A stretch of 56,815 nt of DNA. Source: Seminavis robusta (Eukaryota > Bacillariophyta > Bacillariophyceae > Naviculales > Naviculaceae). Shown piece after piece: positions 51,801 to 56,815 of this stretch (its first letter is position 1; every line of letters starts with the position of its first letter). The notes beneath the pieces are model-generated. The model searched no databases and was not told where the DNA came from. It worked only from the letters and a program-made list of their open reading frames with translations. The stretch is from the NCBI GenBank assembly GCA_903772945.1, contig CAICTM010000607.1, forward strand, positions 1-56,815, written 5' to 3'. The translations under genes were made by a program, and so were the position numbers.

Positions 51801-54187
51801 GATGTTCTACCAACAGCAAAGCCACGCACTTACCTTGGACAAGTGTTGCATCTCTTTCATGAACTCCTGGGGAATGGGGGGTTTGATAGGTTTCAGTGTG
51901 AGAGAGGAAGACAGCATTTCCGCCACTACAAAAGTCTCACGCACGACATACCTGCTTGAGATCCGAATGAGGTGGTTTTCGGAGTGTCCCGGTGTTGGAC
52001 CCCGTGAGCGATGCCAATCTCGATGCCATACTGCGCATCCCCGGATTTCGTCGATTGAGTGAATTGTCCAAAGAGTGCATCATTTTTTCCGGACCCATGC
52101 TCTTGAGCCCCAGGTTGACGTTCGAACTGACTTGACTTTCAATATCCTTATCGCTGGCACTGTCTCTATTTTCGGTATTGTCGTCTGATCCCATGGTGCG
52201 ACTGTGCTGCACGGCCCGTCGTGATTTTCTCTGTGCCAACCGCGAACTGCCCTTGGGCGGGATGACTCGTTTCACGGCCACTTTGGTGCCTCGGTATTCC
52301 GCCAACAAGACATACCCAAAGGTTCCTTTTCCGAGTACTTTTTGTGGCGATTCAAATTCGAGTTCGTCCGGTTGGACGGCCCAGATGGAATCCGCCTGTT
52401 TGCGTTTATATTCAACGTAGTAATGGACCGCAATGGCACACAAAAGAAAAAAGGGTACCAAGATGGCAGGTAAAAAGATGGAGTAACTGACGCACTTGCC
52501 TCTGATTTCGACGCCATGATTGCATGTTTGAATGAGAAGGCAGGGAGAACAGATGCATTGGAATCCTTCTTCGCACGACAACTCCCGGGTGGAACACGCC
52601 TGATTCACAACCTGCTCGGATGCCTTGTAATATCCTTCGGGACAGGTGATACTGTCGTAGAGTGTGGAAGGTCGAGTGCATTTAAAGATATTGTCGGCTG
52701 GATCCATGTTGATAAAGCCAGTGACTTCTTGCATGGATCGCAATTGCATGTAACTCAAAGTGGTGGTCCAAGCGGCATACTTGCCCTTTTGACTGGCAGC
52801 GAGAGCAATTTCTGCCACTTCTTGGGTGGTATCGCACCGTGCTTTGGGAAGGTTGTCGAAATGACAAAAGTCGTCGGTATGATTGGGAAACTGTTTGACA
52901 CAATCGTGATACTGTACTGCCACCGAAGCATGATCGGCCAATGCCAACATGCTCGATTGTACGGCTTGTGAGACATCGTCCGCAACATATCGTAGAGCGG
53001 CCAGATTCCTATGGCACAAGACGAATGAGTGAATGAATACTTGTGTGAGAAATATGGCGGTTGATTGGGGGGGGGGCGACACTCTTCCTTAGTAAGTAGG
53101 TACGAACCATTCTGGGTACAATGGCGTGGATGCTTCAAACGGAAATGGATCTCCATCGATGTTGAGATCCGGGACGGGGTCAATGACGGAGAACAAGTTT
53201 GGATCGAGGAGTGTGCCATTGGCATCTTTGGTGCGTTCTATTTGGTCCGTCTACTCCATCCAGGTGCCACAAGAACGTAAGAGCTGCTGGTTAGAAGGGC
53301 ATGACTAATCCCATTGATTGTGAATCATCAGTTTTGCACTCACCCTGACAAACCCCACATCAAACTTGCCACTAAGGACACCTTTGACGACCTTCCCTTG
53401 ATTAGATGTAAAGACCAACTGTTTGGGGTCTACGTACGTAATAGAAAACGAGTTGAGCTGCGTTCTCGTCGGTGTGAGTTGCCGTATGTGTTCTGTAGTA
53501 CGTACCATTGATATAACTCATCCCCGCCTTTTGCAGTTCCAGGAATTGCATTTGCCCCGACCCCAGTCCACTAATGGAAGCGGCGGCAATGACCTTGTCT
53601 GTGAGGTCGTGAATGGATTGGATGCGCTCGTCGTTGGCGCGTTTCATAATGACCCCGCCAAACATTTTGAGATGGTATTCATTGCCATGAATCTTACGTC
53701 GCGAGACTTGCGATACGAGGGAGTGGGCGGTAAACTCGGATTCGATACAGGAAAACGCGGAGGGATTGACATAGATGAAATCGACCAATCCTTGTTCGGT
53801 ATCTGTAAAGAGGAGTTTGAAGTTGAGTGGTACCAGTTCGAATTCCAACGGAGGATCAAAGCGTTGTCCGGCCGTGGCAGTCAGGTAGTCTTGAAAGGTC
53901 GTATTGAACTCATTGTAGGCCGCTTCAAAGCCACGAATCGCCAAGACGCCCACTTTGTAGACGCGTTTCTGGTGACGGGCTGGATTGAAGGGAATCACAC
54001 GATCGTGGGGACACAGATGATTATTAGTAGTGACGGAGGTAGTGTTGGTAGCATTGGCCTTGGAGGCTGCTTCACCATCTTGGAGGACGACAATGGTGGC
54101 CTTCTCTGCTATACTGGTACTGCTTGCAAGCCAACATAAGCAAAGCCATATTACCACCAACCGCTGCTTCTGAACTCCAATCATCAT
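48826..54187 (-). CDS. hybrid receptor: PhnD-like binding domain, TKL protein kinase, histidine kinase and receiver in one protein
   Basis: Thirteen exons reconstructed from GT-AG borders with consistent phases (plus coordinates, 3' to 5'): 48826-49038, 49128-49858, 49945-50542, 50639-50677, 50764-51132, 51215-51283, 51363-51391, 51470-51707, 51834-51866, 51952-53008, 53108-53250, 53344-53429, 53506-54187; about 1428 residues. Start ATG 54187 (or 54184) precedes a signal peptide (LVVIWLCLCWLASSTSIA). Residues about 60-320 form a PhnD-like phosphate/phosphonate-binding domain (YKVGVLAIRGFEAA, DFIYVNPSAFSCIE, FDVGFVRTDQIERT, LYPEWNLAALRY). A Cys-rich stalk and one membrane span (about 479-501) follow. 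TKL kinase: GKGTFGYV, Lys550 in VAVK, HGDLKAKN (739-746, non-RD), TDFG (Asp759), MAPE. Histidine kinase: MSHEIRTPLN (His910), NLVSNAVKF, DFGKGI, GTGLGLA. Receiver: Asp1356 in VLMDMQMPVMDG, VTAH and the KP lysine. Role inferred: cell-surface sensor of a phosphorus compound or similar anion driving both Ser/Thr phosphorylation and a phosphorelay. Confidence 0.9.
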
Positions 54188-56067
54188 TATCAGACAGTCA
54201 ATCAATTGAAGGTCAACTACGCCCGTCTTTTAAAAGTTCGTTCTGTAATGGATGGACTTGCGGGCAGGTGGAGCAGGGAGGACGAGGACGAGGACGAGGA
54301 CTGCAATGGTTGCTGATCTCGTTGACCTGCTGGTTTGGAATTTATGGTGGTGTGTTATCAACTAACTGGCTACTGTAGATTGTGAACGTGGACGCAGACG
54401 ATGGAGTGCCGGTTACTGTATCAGCTAACTTCAGAGCTTCAGGAGGCAGCTGCGGTGAAGTGTCTGTTGGGGGCCACTGCCCAGTGGTTTTGATGTTCGG
54501 CATCGGCCATCGGGAAGCCTCCGGGGAAACTTCGTGGGAGAATTGTGATTTGTGATTGGCGACTCGACTGAGGACTGTCACTCGTTTCCTGGTTCATCGA
54601 TATTTATTTTGAGGCTTCTGTCCAAGGATCCTTGTCCTCTAATTCCATGAGCCCCACCTGTTTGCAAAGCAAGAACAAAGGGCGAAGGAAGGTCAAGAGT
54701 TCTTGTTCTAGCCAGTGTTCTATGTTCTATTGGCCTTCCAATCAGGAGACTGATGAGGCCAAACCTTTTGGCTGCCTCCAGTATTGTTTACCACATAGCA
54801 TACGGTCCATGTTATCGGTACTGCTGTAGCTAGCTAGTACATGTACTAGCTAGTATGATATGTTGTTCCGCGAAACTGGATGCCTGGTTGGGCAAGCGGT
54901 GGATGGGTGCGCTAACACCTCTGCTGGACAAGTGTCCCGACAAGCGTTTAGTAGATCAGAACCGCCAGATAGATGGCTACTGATTACCACCCGGAAAGTG
55001 AGTCGAGTCGAGTCGAGTCGAGTCGAGTCGAATCAATCATCTGAAGCTTTTGCTTTAATGTCATTACATCAGCTATAATATTCTATTGTCAATGACCGGT
55101 ACGGTAGTAGTCAGGAACAAGGCAGTGATTGTTGAAACCGTGGGGATATCGCAAGCAAACTTACTAGTACTTTCAGCGGTACCTGCACCATTTCTTGACT
55201 TTGATCCCTACCACCATTTTGCTTGGTAGCTGCAAGACAGCCAGCAACTACGGTGTCCAAGAGCAATTGCAGGGGCAGACCAAACTGCAACTGTACCTGT
55301 ACCGCACTCCTGTTTCCAACGAAATCCAGCCAAACAATCAACATCCCCACCAAGAAACGTCCGTGGACTATAGAAGGGCTACCATAGCGAGCCTGAACCG
55401 CAAATTGATCCAAGCAATGCTACATAATCCATCCCAAATCCCAATATTGACAGTCGTCCTCTGTACGGTGCTTCCGTACTGGTACGAGGTTGGATAAAGA
55501 ATCGACCCTCTTTCTCTGCTCAAGGTAGTCTAACTTTTTTTAAAAAAAGAAGAAGAAGTGTAGCATGGAATAGCATGCTTTCTGTAAATTGAAAACTAAG
55601 CCAAGAATGACTCAGTCCTTCAGTAGAATTTAGAAAATTAATTATTACTGAGTACTGTAGCAATCATAATGAGGACTGGCAAGTAAGTAAGTCACACTCC
55701 CATCGTCCGTCTGCCTCGTGCAAAGCGCGCCAAATCGAGTAAAAAAGGCTAGTACTGTTAATTTGCATAGTCCGCCGGACCTCATCTGATGCACTCACAT
55801 TTCAGGTTTTGGACCAGGAAATGGCTCGAATTATCTTCGAGTTTTCAATGGTACCCTTGATGGATGCTAGCGGCAGAGCAGCAACAAGAGAGCCACCACC
55901 CCATGCCAACAGACCAAGTGGGTGATATCATCACCAGAACCAAACCCCAGCCTAACCCACGTTGTCGCTTGCCTCCCAACATAGGCACGGACACATCCTT
56001 GCATTGGGTTTAGCTGAGGTTGCCACTTGCCCCGTCGGTGTGGACTTTTAGCAGTAGAATTGGTACC
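54188..56067. other. intergenic; TCGAG microsatellite, no supported gene
   Basis: The first part is the promoter side of the hybrid kinase. 55001-55030 is a pure GAGTC microsatellite (six copies), like the one at 37976. CTAGCTAGTACATGTACTAG at 54829-54852 is a palindromic run. A 100-codon frame at 55195-55497 has no recognisable feature. The sequence before 56068 is open in frame from 56014 and may include an upstream exon border. Confidence 0.4.
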
Positions 56068-56815
56068 ATGGTGGACCCCGATTTGGTTGCATTCCTCCAG
56101 GTGGCCTCAAGAAGGAAGAACCTGCATGGGAAATGGGTTCCAGCACTGTACTGGGCTTTCCTCATTGCCAAGGAACAAAAGAAAACAGAGCCAATGGCAC
56201 CATCAGACTTCAAGACAATGATAAACAAGAGCGGTCTGCTAGAGAGAAAACTTACCCCCAATGACGGTGCCGCCGCCGACATAGTTCAGATCCACACCAA
56301 CGGCACAAGGACAAAGTCACGGCGGGTATCTCTTGGTGACACACTCAATGGAACCAAATCCAGGTTCTTCGTTGCAGTGGAGACCAAAGAGAAAGTACCC
56401 ATGAACATAGATGAATTAAAAAAAGCCCAGAAGAAGAAGAAGAACTTCCAGAATGGTACGAGCATTACTCGAACTATGTACCTGTCAAGTGCCAACAAGA
56501 AGAGGAGAGTGGGGAAGTGCAACAACAGGCCACAACAAACAGCCAATGCACTTCACCGTAAAACCACAACTGTTGCAGAGACAGCAGCTCAACAACAACA
56601 ACAGCCTCGACTGCTGACTCCAACCAACTCTGATACGGATGGAGACGAGCAACCGAGAACAGCACCGAGCGTGGAGACGGAAGAACCGGAACCGGAATCC
56701 ATCTTGAGAGATCCATTAAACAGCGACCTCCTTGCCATCTTTGACGGCCTTGTCAACACAGAGTTCCTCAATAGCCCTGACTTCTTTGTTGAGAAGGAAG
56801 ATGACGATGATTTAC
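56068..56815 (+). CDS. unknown protein, 5' part only, runs off the window
   Basis: From ATG 56068 the frame stays open for 249 codons to the end of the window, so the gene is cut at the edge. It begins MVDPDLVAFLQVASRRKNLH then WVPALYWAFLIAKEQKKTEP, continues with a possibly folded part (PSDFKTMINKSGLLERKLTP, SRFFVAVETKEKVPMNIDEL), then a basic stretch with a likely nuclear signal (ANKKRRVGK), a Gln/Thr-rich linker and an acidic C-terminal part (SDLLAIFDGLVNTEFLNSPD). The order basic region, polyQ, acidic-hydrophobic patch resembles a transcriptional regulator, but I do not recognise a DNA-binding fold. Three minus-strand frames here are shadows. The intact reading frame and protein-like composition make a real gene likely. 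Confidence 0.65.
   Translation, partial: MVDPDLVAFLQVASRRKNLHGKWVPALYWAFLIAKEQKKTEPMAPSDFKTMINKSGLLERKLTPNDGAAADIVQIHTNGTRTKSRRVSLGDTLNGTKSRFFVAVETKEKVPMNIDELKKAQKKKKNFQNGTSITRTMYLSSANKKRRVGKCNNRPQQTANALHRKTTTVAETAAQQQQQPRLLTPTNSDTDGDEQPRTAPSVETEEPEPESILRDPLNSDLLAIFDGLVNTEFLNSPDFFVEKEDDDDL

Noticed and set aside
53423..54139. 238-codon plus-strand frame opposite the PhnD-like exon
   Set aside because: Antisense shadow of a well-supported coding exon with conserved domain sequence on the minus strand.
55195..55497. 100-codon plus-strand frame
   Set aside because: No recognisable motif, no homologous pattern and a competing open frame of equal length on the other strand.
56010..56771. Minus-strand frames of 60-90 codons at the right edge
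   Set aside because: The plus strand has one continuous 249-codon frame with natural composition; the minus frames are short and lie in different phases.

Overview
This window looks like nuclear DNA of a stramenopile alga, most probably a pennate diatom. Seminavis-like genomes come to mind, but the species is inferred and not proven. The reasons are short spliceosomal GT-AG introns (mostly 76-126 bp), 27-residue diatom-type ankyrin repeats, class C GPCRs with bacterial-type ligand domains, an FkbM methyltransferase, a eukaryotic 5S rRNA gene and long repeat-rich intergenic stretches full of CTAG and ACCGGT motifs. There is no sign of bacterial operons.

Layout. 0.3-1.8 kb: ankyrin-repeat protein with one frame change near its start. 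2.8-3.5 kb (-): peroxiredoxin-like (PRXL2/FAM213-type) thioredoxin-fold protein. 4.6-5.1 kb: two-exon ribosomal protein P1. 5.7-8.3 kb (-): class C GPCR with a glycine-betaine-type (OpuAC-like) ligand domain, divergent from a lone 5S rRNA gene at 8.42-8.54 kb. 9.06-9.9 kb: a frame-broken unknown gene. 12.5-15.2 kb: a six-exon gene whose phase-2 exons encode Gly/Ala modules. 17.6-21.5 kb (+) and 42.3-46.6 kb (-): two very large disordered proteins with a C-terminal membrane anchor. 21.8-22.8 kb (-): FkbM methyltransferase.

23.5-33.9 kb is a repeat-bounded accessory segment. It holds a SAP-domain protein, a DDE transposase-like protein, a KOW-like small protein, a macro-domain-like protein and a long low-complexity gene interrupted by a frame-shifting 72-bp minisatellite. 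The same 67-nt stretch of a TCTCACTTTG array lies at both edges. 35.5-36.2 kb: Rab6-like GTPase. 36.2-42.3 kb: a gene-poor zone of diverged duplications, tandem arrays and three related hairpins with compensatory base changes. 47.8-48.6 kb: probable spliced small membrane protein with an internal duplication.

The most striking locus is 48.8-54.2 kb (-). This is a 13-exon gene, reconstructed here, for a single receptor of about 1428 residues: PhnD-like phosphate/phosphonate-binding ectodomain, Cys-rich stalk, one membrane span, TKL-type Ser/Thr protein kinase, histidine kinase (HisKA + HATPase) and a receiver. All key phosphotransfer residues are present. With the GPCR at 5.7 kb, the window therefore holds two eukaryotic receptors whose ligand domains derive from bacterial ABC-transporter solute-binding proteins. 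A further unknown gene begins at 56,068 and runs off the right edge.
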